From: Zoogloeaceae bacterium
GTDB taxonomy: Bacteria > Pseudomonadota > Gammaproteobacteria > Burkholderiales > Rhodocyclaceae
Assembly (NCBI GenBank): GCA_024235595.1
Contig: JACKMC010000005.1
Location: forward strand, 124,001 to 188,000
DNA: 64,000 nt
Reading direction: 5' to 3'
The translations under genes were made by a program, and so were the position numbers. The stretch's first letter is position 1; each line of letters begins with the position of its first letter. The notes below the pieces were generated by a model. That model was not told the origin of the DNA and did no database searches. It saw only the letters and a program-made list of their open reading frames with translations. Positions 29,194-37,182 of this stretch are shown piece after piece.

Positions 29194-30483
29194 ATGAGCG
29201 CAATTGTTGATGTCATTGCCCGCGAGATCCTCGATTCTCGTGGAAATCCCACCGTCGAGGCCGATGTCCTGCTCGAGTCGGGTGTCATGGGTCGTGCCGC
29301 GGTGCCTTCCGGTGCGTCGACCGGTTCGCGCGAAGCGATCGAGCTGCGTGACGGCGATGCCGCGCGCTATCTCGGCAAGGGTGTCCTGCAGGCCGTCGAG
29401 AACATCAATACGGAAATCTCCGAAGGGCTGGTGGGGCTCGATGCCGAGGAGCAGGCCTTCATCGACCGCACCCTGATCGAGCTCGACGGCACCGAGAACA
29501 AGTCCCGCCTGGGCGCCAACGCGACCCTGGCGGTGTCGATGGCGGTGGCCCGGGCAGCGGCCGACGAAGCCGGCCTGCCGCTGTACCGCTATTTCGGTGG
29601 CATGGGTGCGGTTTCGATGCCGGTACCGATGATGAACGTCATCAATGGCGGCGCACACGCGAACAACAGCCTGGATATCCAGGAATGCATGATCATGCCG
29701 GTGTCGATGCCGAGCTTTCGCGAAGCGCTGCGTTGCGGTACCGAGATTTTCCATCATCTGAAGAAGCTGGTGGATCGCAAGGGTTACCCCACCACAGTGG
29801 GCGACGAGGGTGGTTTCGCGCCCAATGTGACCGGCACCGAGGAAGCCCTGAACCTGATCCAGGAAGCCATTTCCAACGCCGGCTATGAACCGGGAACCGA
29901 CGTGCTGCTGGCGCTCGACTGTGCCGCCTCGGAGTTCTACAAGGATGGCAGCTATGTGCTCGCCGGCGAGGGGCTCACCCTCTCCTCTGAAGGCTTCACC
30001 GACTACCTCGCCACGCTTGCCGACAAGTTCCCGATCGTCTCGATCGAGGACGCCATGGCCGAGAACGACTGGGCCGGCTGGAAGCATCTCAGCGATGCGC
30101 TTGGCAGAAAGGTCCAGTTGGTCGGCGACGATCTTTTCGTGACCAACACGAAGATCCTGCAACAGGGCATCGACCAGGGTATCGCCAACTCGATTCTCAT
30201 CAAGATCAACCAGATCGGCACCCTCTCGGAAACCTTCGCTGCGGTCGAGATGGCCAAGCGCGCGGGTTACACCGCGGTGATTTCCCATCGTTCGGGTGAG
30301 ACGGAGGATTCGACGATTTCCGATATCGCGGTCGGCCTGAACGCGATGCAGATCAAGACCGGTTCGCTGTCCCGTTCCGATCGTATCTCGAAGTACAACC
30401 AGCTTCTGCGCATCGAGGAAGACCTGGGCGACGTGGCGGTGTATCCGGGCCTGAGCGCCTTCTACAATCTGCGTAAGCGCTGA
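29194..30483 (+). CDS. eno: enolase
   Basis: Interconverts 2-phosphoglycerate and PEP, and is also a structural part of the RNA degradosome in many proteobacteria. The 429-residue protein begins AIVDVIAREILDSRGNPTVE. It carries the substrate loop GAHANNSLDIQE, the magnesium ligands in ALDCAASEF, VSIEDAMAENDW and VGDDLFVTN, the catalytic lysine region LIKINQIGTLSET and the SHRSGETEDSTI segment. AAGGA precedes ATG 29194. Its usual neighbour ftsB follows. Confidence 0.99.
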   Translation: MSAIVDVIAREILDSRGNPTVEADVLLESGVMGRAAVPSGASTGSREAIELRDGDAARYLGKGVLQAVENINTEISEGLVGLDAEEQAFIDRTLIELDGTENKSRLGANATLAVSMAVARAAADEAGLPLYRYFGGMGAVSMPVPMMNVINGGAHANNSLDIQECMIMPVSMPSFREALRCGTEIFHHLKKLVDRKGYPTTVGDEGGFAPNVTGTEEALNLIQEAISNAGYEPGTDVLLALDCAASEFYKDGSYVLAGEGLTLSSEGFTDYLATLADKFPIVSIEDAMAENDWAGWKHLSDALGRKVQLVGDDLFVTNTKILQQGIDQGIANSILIKINQIGTLSETFAAVEMAKRAGYTAVISHRSGETEDSTISDIAVGLNAMQIKTGSLSRSDRISKYNQLLRIEEDLGDVAVYPGLSAFYNLRKR

Positions 30484-30491
30484 TAGCGGAG

Positions 30492-30551
30492 GCGGGCCGG
30501 CTCTTGCCAGACAACCCGCCCGGGGTCGGCCGCCGCAAGGCGCCGGCCCGC
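30492..30551. repeat. 10-bp inverted repeat between eno and ftsB
   Basis: GCGGGCCGGC (30492-30501) and GCCGGCCCGC (30542-30551) are perfect complements separated by 40 bases. No T run follows. It could fold into a long-range mRNA stem that modulates read-through from eno into ftsB. Confidence 0.4.
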
Positions 30552-30575
30552 TTCAGTTAACACTCCCGGAAAGCG

Positions 30576-30854
30576 ATGCGCTGGCCAACCATCATTCTCA
30601 CCGTATTGCTCGTCGTGTTGCAGTACCCCTTGTGGTTCGGCAAGGGAGGATGGTTGCGGGTGTGGGAAGTCGACCGCCAGCTCCAGGAGCAGCGGGCAGT
30701 CAACCAGCAACTCGAGCAGCGCAACGCCGCGCTCGAGGCCGAGGTGCGAGATCTGAAAACCGGGCTGGACGCGGTCGAGGAGCGCGCCCGCTTCGAACTG
30801 GGTCTCACCAAGCCCGACGAAATCTTCGTGCAGACGCCCAACGCCTCGCAATAG
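30576..30854 (+). CDS. ftsB: cell division protein FtsB
   Basis: A 92-residue bitopic division protein of the FtsQ-FtsL-FtsB complex. One membrane helix (residues 4-20, ending near LWFGKGGWL) is followed by a periplasmic coiled coil (about residues 28-68, VNQQLEQRNAALEAEV) and the ERARFELGLTKPDEIFV end typical of FtsB. Position directly after eno matches many beta- and gammaproteobacteria. Confidence 0.95.
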   Translation: MRWPTIILTVLLVVLQYPLWFGKGGWLRVWEVDRQLQEQRAVNQQLEQRNAALEAEVRDLKTGLDAVEERARFELGLTKPDEIFVQTPNASQ

Positions 30855-31033
30855 AGCGGGCCTGCATTTCTCACGCCGCCATGGCTACAGCCAAGTATCC
30901 GTTGGCCGTGGCGCGATCTCCTCGCGTGCTCCGCCTATATCGTGCCGGCGGCGATTTTGCCACGGCGGACTCCGTGTGCCGTACCACCGCCTCCCAGGTG
31001 CCTTCTCTTTGCGCCAGGGCGCCACAGATGTCG

Positions 31034-31588
31034 CTAGTCCAGCCGTGCCTGGGTGGCATTTCCGAGCAAGGTGCGCGCGCCATCGAAACGGCTCGCGAAA
31101 TAGCGGTTGTCAAGGCGCTCGAGCCGGACTTTGCCGCGACTGCTCGGGGCGTGGATGAAGCGGCCTTCGCCGATGTAGATGCCCATATGCGAATGCGCCC
31201 GACCCAGGGTGTTGAAGAACACCAGATCGCCGGCTTCGAGCGCGTCACGTGCGATCGGCCGCGTTTGCGCCGCGATCTGCGCCGCGTTGTGGGGAAGCCG
31301 CTGGCCCGAGACCTGTTCCACCACGTAGCTCACCATGCCGCTGCAATCGAGGCCTGCCTCGGGGTTGCGACCGCCGAAGCGGTATCCGGTGTCGAGCAGG
31401 CCGAACGCCGAGAGCACGATCTGCTCGCGCTGTGCTGCCGAGGCCAGGGTAAACGCGGGGGCCGAAGCTGCGCCTGGGCGGTCGCCGAAGCTGCGTTCGC
31501 GATGTGGCACCGAACCGCATGCCGCGAGCGACGCCACTGCGAGCAAGGCGAGCAGCAAGCGGAAGGTTCGCCGTGTCGGGGCGGGCAT
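31034..31588 (-). CDS. NlpC/P60 (C40) family lipoprotein
   Basis: A 184-residue cell-wall amidase candidate. A lipoprotein signal ends in the lipobox LAAC (cysteine near residue 24). The NlpC/P60 domain has the nucleophile in GLDCSGMVSYV (about Cys82), HSHMGIYIGEGRFIHA for the histidines, and GDLVFFNT. It probably cleaves peptidoglycan stem peptides from the outer-membrane side. The start is ATG 31588, which shares a base with the dtd stop (TGATG), or GTG 31591 with a four-base overlap. Either way translation is coupled to dtd. Confidence 0.92.
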   Translation of the reverse strand: MPAPTRRTFRLLLALLAVASLAACGSVPHRERSFGDRPGAASAPAFTLASAAQREQIVLSAFGLLDTGYRFGGRNPEAGLDCSGMVSYVVEQVSGQRLPHNAAQIAAQTRPIARDALEAGDLVFFNTLGRAHSHMGIYIGEGRFIHAPSSRGKVRLERLDNRYFASRFDGARTLLGNATQARLD

Positions 31589-32025
31589 CACGCGGTCAGC
31601 CAGAAGGTGACAGGGCCATGATTGACCAGCGAAACCTCCATTTCGGCGCCGAAGCGCCCACTGGACACGCGCGGGTAGCTCGCGCGGGCGAGGTTTTCAA
31701 GCACTGCGAACAGGCGCTCGGCATGCGCGGGAGGCGCCGCAGTCGAAAATCCGGGGCGGGTCCCCTTGCGGGTGTCGGCCGCGAGGGTGAACTGGGGTAC
31801 CAGCAGCAGGCCGCCTTCGACGTCGTTCAACGAGCGGTTCATGCGGTCATCGGCATCCTGGAACACCCGATAGCCGAGCAGTCTGTCCAGCATCCTGCCG
31901 GCGTTGCGTTCGCTGTCATCCTTCTCGACGCCGATCAATGCCAGCAGACCAGCTCCGATTTCTCCGATTACGCGATCGTCGACGATGACGCTGGCTTTGC
32001 GCACCCGTTGTATGAGCGCGATCAT
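31588..32025 (-). CDS. dtd: D-aminoacyl-tRNA deacylase
   Basis: A 145-residue editing enzyme that removes D-amino acids (and glycine from tRNA-Ala) from mischarged tRNA. It begins MIALIQRVRKASVIVDDRVIGEIG and carries the active-site motifs LLLVPQFTLAAD and the C-terminal SLVNHGPVTFWL (the GxPxT-type cross-subunit loop). ATG 32025 is fixed by the family N-terminus. The NlpC lipoprotein gene overlaps its end. Confidence 0.97.
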   Translation of the reverse strand: MIALIQRVRKASVIVDDRVIGEIGAGLLALIGVEKDDSERNAGRMLDRLLGYRVFQDADDRMNRSLNDVEGGLLLVPQFTLAADTRKGTRPGFSTAAPPAHAERLFAVLENLARASYPRVSSGRFGAEMEVSLVNHGPVTFWLTA

Positions 32026-32161
32026 CGCGCCGCTCCGCTGGTGGGCCGCATTCGCCGCGCCGCGCTTGCAAACGTGAAGCGCGATGCGCTTCGCCACGCA
32101 AGGCGCCTGGCCGTCGGAAGGTTTGCTGTGTGCATGTTCGAAAAAGCTTAGTCGAGTCCGG

Positions 32162-32863
32162 TCAATCGATCAATTCCACGGTCCCGTTGATGTTCACCGA
32201 AACCGTGCTTTCGCCGGCCTCGATCGGAGACGGTGCGACTTCGGCCGATGCCATCGCGACCTTCGCACGCATGTAGACCGGCGGTCGACCGCCGGACTGA
32301 TTGATGCTCAGGCGTGCGATACGGTACTTGCGACCGAGCGTGTCTGCCACGAGTTGTGCGCGTCGGCGGAAATCCGCGAGCGCCTCCACGGTGGCCTGGT
32401 TTTCGGCCGCGCGGCGGGTCTCGGGAGCGGGTTGGAGGCTGATCTGCGAGACCGCAAGCGAGGCCTGAAGTTTGCCGATCAGCGCAGACATTGCGGCCAC
32501 GTCGCGACTCTCGAGCTGGATCTGCGACCGCATCCGCCAGGCCTCGAGCGTGCGGCCATCGCGGTTGTATACCGGGTAGGTATTGGTGCCCGCACTCGAT
32601 ACTTTCACGTTCGGGAAGTCCTTGGTGAGCACGAGCGCCTTGGCGACGACCTTATTGACCTTGTCCGCGAGGCTGGCGGGGTTGGCGTCGGTCGCCTCGA
32701 AGTAGGCGACGGCCGTGGCGAGATCGTTGGCGGCCTCGGCGCTGCCTTCGGCGACGAGGTCAACGGCGGGCAGCGCATTGACCGGCTCCGCTGCCAATAC
32801 GCCGAGGGCGGGCAGGGTCATGAGCACACTGAAGAGAAGTGGGCAGGAAAATCGAAATGGCAT
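32162..32863 (-). CDS. SIMPL (DUF541) domain periplasmic protein
   Basis: A 233-residue exported protein. The signal peptide ends near ALGVLAAEP (cleavage about residue 25). The SIMPL domain follows with repeated beta/alpha units, including VKVSSAGTNTYPVYNRDGRTLEAW and the late VSVNINGTVELID strand. SIMPL proteins form oligomers in the periplasm or outer membrane; some are linked to oxidative stress protection, but the function here is unknown. AGAGG precedes ATG 32863. It is divergent from the EamA transporter and about 140 bases upstream of dtd on the same strand. Confidence 0.9.
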   Translation of the reverse strand: MPFRFSCPLLFSVLMTLPALGVLAAEPVNALPAVDLVAEGSAEAANDLATAVAYFEATDANPASLADKVNKVVAKALVLTKDFPNVKVSSAGTNTYPVYNRDGRTLEAWRMRSQIQLESRDVAAMSALIGKLQASLAVSQISLQPAPETRRAAENQATVEALADFRRRAQLVADTLGRKYRIARLSINQSGGRPPVYMRAKVAMASAEVAPSPIEAGESTVSVNINGTVELID

Positions 32864-33023
32864 TTTGACCTCTTTCGTTGCTGGAGTCGGGGTTCTCCGG
32901 GTGACGACGGGCTATCGTCGTGGGCCGGCGCACGGTGCTCGAGCGAGCTGGCCGCCGGTGCGGGCTTGCGGCCGGGCCTGGCGGGCGGCATGATCCCGGG
33001 CTGATCTCATCAGCAAACAAATC

Positions 33024-33920
33024 ATGCAACCGAACCGTCTGACTGGCGCACTATATATTGCCATTTCCGCGACCGCCTTTGGTGCGATGGCAATCTTCGC
33101 ACGCCATGCCTATGCCGGTGGCGCCGATGTCACGGCGGTCTTGTTCCTGCGCTTCCTGATCGCCGGGGTGGCGATGGCATGCGTGATGGCCGCCTCGCGA
33201 CGGCGCTGGCCACGCGGCAGGAACCTCGCGGTGCTGGTCGGCATGGGCGGCATCGGCTATGTCGCGCAATCGTATTGCTTCTTTGCGGCCCTGAATTACG
33301 CGAGCGCCGGGCTGGTGGCCTTGCTGCTCTACCTGCATCCCTTCATGGTGACCCTCATCGGCTCGGCGCTGTTCGGTCATCGCCTGGGCGCGCTGAGAGT
33401 CGGCGCCGTCCTTGCGGCCCTGCTCGGAACGGCGCTGACCATCGGCGGCGATGTCAGCGGGCAGCCGCTGGGCATCCTGCTGGGGTTTGCCGCAGCGGTG
33501 CTCTACTCGATCTATATTCTGGTCGGCAGCCGGGTGCTCGGGCAGGAGGATCCCTTTGCCGCGGCGACTATCGTGATGCTCGCGGCAGGGGCCAGTTTCG
33601 GCGCCATCGTGTTGACCGCCGGTGCGCGCTTTCCGGCTACCGGCCCGGCCTGGCTGGCAATCGTGTTGATTGCATTGCTGTGCAGTGTGGCTGGAATCGT
33701 GTGCTTCTTTGCGGGCATGCAGCGATTGGGGCCAGCCGATGCGGCGACCTTGTCGACGCTCGAGCCCGTCGTCACCATTGTCCTCGCGGCGCTGTTTCTC
33801 GGCGATGCGATCGAGCCGGTGCAGTTGCTCGGCGGTGCCGTCATCCTCTGCGCGGTAGTGGTTCTGGCGCGCGCGCGAGGCGGTGCGGCGGTTGGCATGA
33901 AACGACCGGCGGCCGGGTGA
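33024..33920 (+). CDS. EamA/DMT family transporter
   Basis: A 298-residue inner-membrane permease with ten hydrophobic helices in two repeated EamA halves (about residues 8-140 and 150-285). Typical segments are ISATAFGAMAIFARHAY and the second-half GIVCFFAGMQRLGPADAATLSTLEPVVTIVLA. The DMT family exports amino acids, metabolites or drugs. The substrate is not predictable here. Confidence 0.92.
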   Translation: MQPNRLTGALYIAISATAFGAMAIFARHAYAGGADVTAVLFLRFLIAGVAMACVMAASRRRWPRGRNLAVLVGMGGIGYVAQSYCFFAALNYASAGLVALLLYLHPFMVTLIGSALFGHRLGALRVGAVLAALLGTALTIGGDVSGQPLGILLGFAAAVLYSIYILVGSRVLGQEDPFAAATIVMLAAGASFGAIVLTAGARFPATGPAWLAIVLIALLCSVAGIVCFFAGMQRLGPADAATLSTLEPVVTIVLAALFLGDAIEPVQLLGGAVILCAVVVLARARGGAAVGMKRPAAG

Positions 33921-33948
33921 ACGGCCGCATCGCCATCAGCGCGCGGCT

Positions 33949-34485
33949 TCAGCCCCTGGCAGGGGTGATGTCGACCAGCTCGGCGGCGTAGCGGCGCGCG
34001 TTGCCGACATAGCCGTCCGCGTTCTCCATCAGTCGCTGCAGGTCATCGTCGGTGAGCTGGCGGATGATGCGACCCGGCGAGCCGACCACCAGCGAACGGT
34101 CCGGAATGACCTTGCCTTCGGGAATGAGCGTGTTCGCACCGATGATGCAGTTCTTGCCGATCACCGCCTTGTTGAGGACGACCGCATTGATGCCGATGAG
34201 GCTGCCGTCACCGATGGTGCAGCCATGCAGCATCACCATGTGTCCGACAGTGACGTTGCTGCCGATTGTCAGCGGCACGCCGTCATCGGTGTGCAGGATC
34301 GATCCATCCTGGATGTTGGAGCCTTCGCCGATGGTGATCGGATCGTTGTCCCCGCGCAGCACTGCGCCAAACCAGATGTTGGCGCGGTCTCCGAGTCGAA
34401 CATCGCCAATGATCGTGGCGTTGTCGGCAATCCAGCACGCGTCGCCGATGTGCGGGACGCGCTCACCCAGCCTGTAGATCGGCAT
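33949..34485 (-). CDS. gamma carbonic anhydrase-family protein
   Basis: A 178-residue left-handed beta-helix protein of the gamma-carbonic-anhydrase / YrdA type. Hexapeptide repeats run through residues 15-145. The three zinc-binding histidines appear in ILHTDDG, VTVGHMVMLHG and nearby, and LRGDNDPITIG is present. Many such proteins have weak or no carbonic anhydrase activity, so catalysis is unproven. AGAGG lies before ATG 34485. It is about 120 bases downstream of the flavoprotein gene on the same strand. Confidence 0.92.
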   Translation of the reverse strand: MPIYRLGERVPHIGDACWIADNATIIGDVRLGDRANIWFGAVLRGDNDPITIGEGSNIQDGSILHTDDGVPLTIGSNVTVGHMVMLHGCTIGDGSLIGINAVVLNKAVIGKNCIIGANTLIPEGKVIPDRSLVVGSPGRIIRQLTDDDLQRLMENADGYVGNARRYAAELVDITPARG

Positions 34486-34606
34486 GGTCTAACCTCTTCT
34501 GTTGTTTTGCAGCGCCTTGGGGGCGTCAGGGCCGGCCATGATAGCAGTGGCATGCCGCGCTGCAAATATCGCATCCGGGGCTGCCCGGGAGGGGCGTCGC
34601 GGCACT

Positions 34607-35992
34607 TCAGATCACCTTTCCGGGGTTCAGGATTCCGCATGGATCCAGTGCCTGCTTGAGGGTTCGCATCAGCGCGATCTCACTGGCGCTGCGCGACAAT
34701 GACAGGAACGGGCGTTTGAGGGTGCCGATCCCGTGCTCGGCGGAGATCGCCCCGCGATATTCGCTCACGACCCGATACACGAGGGTTTCGGCTTCGAGTG
34801 CGGTCGATTCCCTGTCGTCGGCCAGGCTGTATATGAGATGCAGGTTGCTGTCGCCGATGTGACCGAAATAGAGCCCGTCCTGGCCCGGCCAGCGGGCCTC
34901 GAGTTCGCCGCGCATGCGTTCGACGGCTTCGCCGATCCTGCCGATCGGAATGCTCACGTCGAACGCCAGCATCGGCGACAGGTGGCTCATGATCTCCGGC
35001 GTGGCATCGCGCAGGGCCCAGAACGAGGCGGTATCGGCTTCGGATTGGGCAATTGCAGCGTCGAGCACGAGCCCCTGATCCATCGCCTCTTCGAGCATTG
35101 CCTGAAAGCGCTCTCCATCCACCCCGGGATCGGCCGTGACCATGTCGGTGAGTACATAGAAGGGGGCCTCGCCGAGCGGTGCCCGAACCTTCCCATAGCT
35201 CGTTGCGGCGCGGTAGTAATCCGGCCACATGGCTTCGAAAGCACCCACCGCACCGACCAGCCGTCGCTGTGCCAGGCGCAACAATTTCACCGCCGCATCG
35301 AAGCCGGCGACCGAGCACAATGCGGTGCATGGCGCAGCCGATTGGGGCTGCAGGCGCAGCACCGCTCGAGTGATGATGCCGAGCGTGCCTTCGCTGCCGA
35401 TGAACAACTGCTTGAGGTCGTAGCCGGAGTTGTTCTTCTGCATCTTGTTGAGCATCGGGAGCACCGTGCCATCGGCAAGCACCACTTCCAGGCCGAGAAC
35501 GTGCTCACGGGCCATGCCGTAGCGGATCACCCGGTTGCCGCCGGCGTTGGTCGACAAGCCGCCACCGACGACCGCGCTGCCACGCGCGCCCCAGTCCAGC
35601 GCGAACAGAAAGCCCTGGTCGCGGGCAGCCTCCTGGACGACCTGGATCGGCGTGCCGGCCAGCGCGGTGAGGGTGGCGGCAGCACAGTCCACCTCCTCGA
35701 CGCCGCTCATGCGTTCGAGGGTGAGTGCGATCTGACCGGCGGCTGGAACGGCGGCCCCGGCAAGTCCGGTGAGGCCGCCCTGGGCAACTACCGGGGTGTT
35801 GAACTCATGGCAAATGGCGAGCGCCGCGGAGACTTCCTCGGTGCTTCGCGGCCGCAGCAGCGCGATCGGCTCGCCCGGCGGAACGCCGCTCCAATCCTTG
35901 CGATAGCGTGGCTCGATCGCATCCGCGACGATGACGCCCTCTTTTCCAAGTGCCTGGACCAGGCGGTCTATCAGGGTGTTGGTATGGGTCAC
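34607..35992 (-). CDS. FAD-linked 2-hydroxyacid dehydrogenase (GlcD/D2HGDH type)
   Basis: A 461-residue flavoprotein of the VAO/GlcD family, which oxidises D-lactate, glycolate or D-2-hydroxyglutarate. The N-terminal FAD-binding PCMH domain has PVVAQGGLTGLAGAAVP and GGLSTNAGGNRVIRYG. The C-terminal cap ends with the histidine motif SAEHGIGTLKRPFL. The substrate is undetermined. The start is GTG 35992, with AAGGA only two bases away, so translation initiation may be weak. No iron-sulfur partner (GlcE or GlcF) is adjacent, which favours the single-chain D-2-hydroxyglutarate or D-lactate type. Confidence 0.92.
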   Translation of the reverse strand: MTHTNTLIDRLVQALGKEGVIVADAIEPRYRKDWSGVPPGEPIALLRPRSTEEVSAALAICHEFNTPVVAQGGLTGLAGAAVPAAGQIALTLERMSGVEEVDCAAATLTALAGTPIQVVQEAARDQGFLFALDWGARGSAVVGGGLSTNAGGNRVIRYGMAREHVLGLEVVLADGTVLPMLNKMQKNNSGYDLKQLFIGSEGTLGIITRAVLRLQPQSAAPCTALCSVAGFDAAVKLLRLAQRRLVGAVGAFEAMWPDYYRAATSYGKVRAPLGEAPFYVLTDMVTADPGVDGERFQAMLEEAMDQGLVLDAAIAQSEADTASFWALRDATPEIMSHLSPMLAFDVSIPIGRIGEAVERMRGELEARWPGQDGLYFGHIGDSNLHLIYSLADDRESTALEAETLVYRVVSEYRGAISAEHGIGTLKRPFLSLSRSASEIALMRTLKQALDPCGILNPGKVI

Positions 35993-36593
35993 ATTCCTTC
36001 TCTCTACGAGGAGCAGACTCGCAGTATCCTCGAGACCGGCGTTGCGAGACTTGTGCGATCACCGGAGTGGCGGTCGCCGCCTCGGGCCATTTGCGTCGCG
36101 AGGGCGATTTCCCGGCCATCAGCACAAGCGGTCATCGGCAGCCCATCGAATTATAGTGGATTGCGGCTGAAACTTGATTGAGCAGTGCGGCAGATGGGAC
36201 GTACTCGTCGTCCCCGCAGGCCGTGCCAAGCGGCGCTCCTGCAGCGATCGAGGCAAGGAGACTCGGCGCGACAGTCATGTTTCGAGAGCGAGCGCCGAGG
36301 GCCGAAATCGCGTCGCGCCACGGGCGAACGGCCCGCTCGCAAAAGGCTGGCGCCGATAGGTTGTCAGTGATTTGCAGGGTAGGGCAATAGGCGTTCGAGC
36401 GGCCGCACGCGCGCGGCAGCTCGACGACGCTTGATGCGTCCCGATTCCGCCGGACGGGCGCTTCAACGCGTCCCGCTGACGCGCCGCTCAACGGTATTGC
36501 CATCACCCGGGCCACATTCAGCTGCAAGCGACCTTCGTCGACGGCGCCTGATCCACGCTGCCGTGCTTGCCGCACGACAGCGGGAGTACGCGA
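35993..36593. other. 601-bp stretch without a recognisable gene
   Basis: Between the flavoprotein start and the universal stress protein stop I find no family signature. The longest frame is 147 codons on the minus strand (36132-36575). It has no ribosome site, no domain I know and irregular composition. The left end must hold the flavoprotein promoter; an ATTATAG-like element lies near 36153. The rest could be a decayed gene. Confidence 0.6.
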
Positions 36594-37052
36594 TCAGGCA
36601 GCGGGTTCTTCACGATAGACGAGAACGGGAATGCGACAGTGCGTCAGAACCTTCTGCGTCTCGCTGCCAAGCAACAGGCTCGCAAGACCGCGGCGGCCAT
36701 GAGAAGACATGAAGATCAGGTCGCAGCCATGGCGCCTTGCCGCTTCGATGATGGCCTCGTAGGGGACTTCATTCACCACCGTGTCGCAGCTCGATTCGAC
36801 CGACGACGCGTCGGCCATCGCCTTGGCCTCGGCAAGGATCCGGTCGGCCTCGGCTTTTGCCGATGCAGCGAACTGCTCCGGCGTGGTTGGGTCGATCAGC
36901 GCACCTTCGCCATAGATCGGCATCGGAAAATCGGGCTGGGCGTAAAAGAACAGGATCTTGGCGCCGGCCTCCTGGGCAAACGAAACGGCTCGCCGGACCG
37001 TGCTCGTGGAGAGGTCAGAGCCATCCGTTGGGACGAGGATATTCTTGAACAT
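36594..37052 (-). CDS. universal stress protein (UspA family)
   Basis: A 152-residue single-domain Usp. It begins MFKNILVPTDGSDLSTSTVRRAVSFA. The ATP-binding type C-terminal signature is DLIFMSSHGRRGLASLLLGSETQKVLTHCRIPVLVYR (the G-2x-G-9x-G-S/T pattern), so nucleotide binding is likely. GGAGG precedes ATG 37052. Upstream lie a perfect TATAAT on the minus strand (37085-37090) and an FNR-type box centred about 42 bases before the predicted transcription start. This is a textbook class II FNR-activated layout, so induction under oxygen limitation is expected. Confidence 0.95.
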   Translation of the reverse strand: MFKNILVPTDGSDLSTSTVRRAVSFAQEAGAKILFFYAQPDFPMPIYGEGALIDPTTPEQFAASAKAEADRILAEAKAMADASSVESSCDTVVNEVPYEAIIEAARRHGCDLIFMSSHGRRGLASLLLGSETQKVLTHCRIPVLVYREEPAA

Positions 37053-37084
37053 TGAAACCTCCGATTGGAAGGGACTCGCACTCG

Positions 37085-37090
37085 ATTATA
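37085..37090 (-). promoter_or_regulatory. -10 element of the usp promoter
   Basis: TATAAT on the minus strand, about 33 bases before the usp start codon. Its spacing from the FNR box at 37115-37128 fits a class II activated promoter that lacks a -35 hexamer. Confidence 0.65.
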
Positions 37091-37114
37091 TGCGCCGACT
37101 CTTCAAGGGGCCGA

Positions 37115-37128
37115 TTGACAAGGATCAA
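37115..37128. promoter_or_regulatory. FNR-type box between usp and the nuclease-phaC genes
   Basis: TTGAC-AAGG-ATCAA matches the FNR/ANR consensus TTGAT-N4-ATCAA in nine of ten positions. It lies in the divergent region, centred at 37121.5. On the minus strand TATAAT is correctly placed. On the plus strand a weaker GATCAT (37150-37155) sits 31 bases from the box centre, so both directions may respond. Confidence 0.75.
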
Positions 37129-37182
37129 GCCGCGATCAGTTGATCGGGTGATCATTGGGGTTGTCGAGCTTCAGGAGTGATC

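Noticed and set aside
30855..31033. Possible coding continuation in the 179-bp gap between ftsB and the NlpC lipoprotein
   Set aside because: Short open frames exist on both strands but without start signals or known sequence. It reads as a convergent spacer.
36132..36575. 147-codon minus-strand frame as a real gene
   Set aside because: No ribosome site and no recognisable family. Kept only as a possible decayed gene in the gap description.
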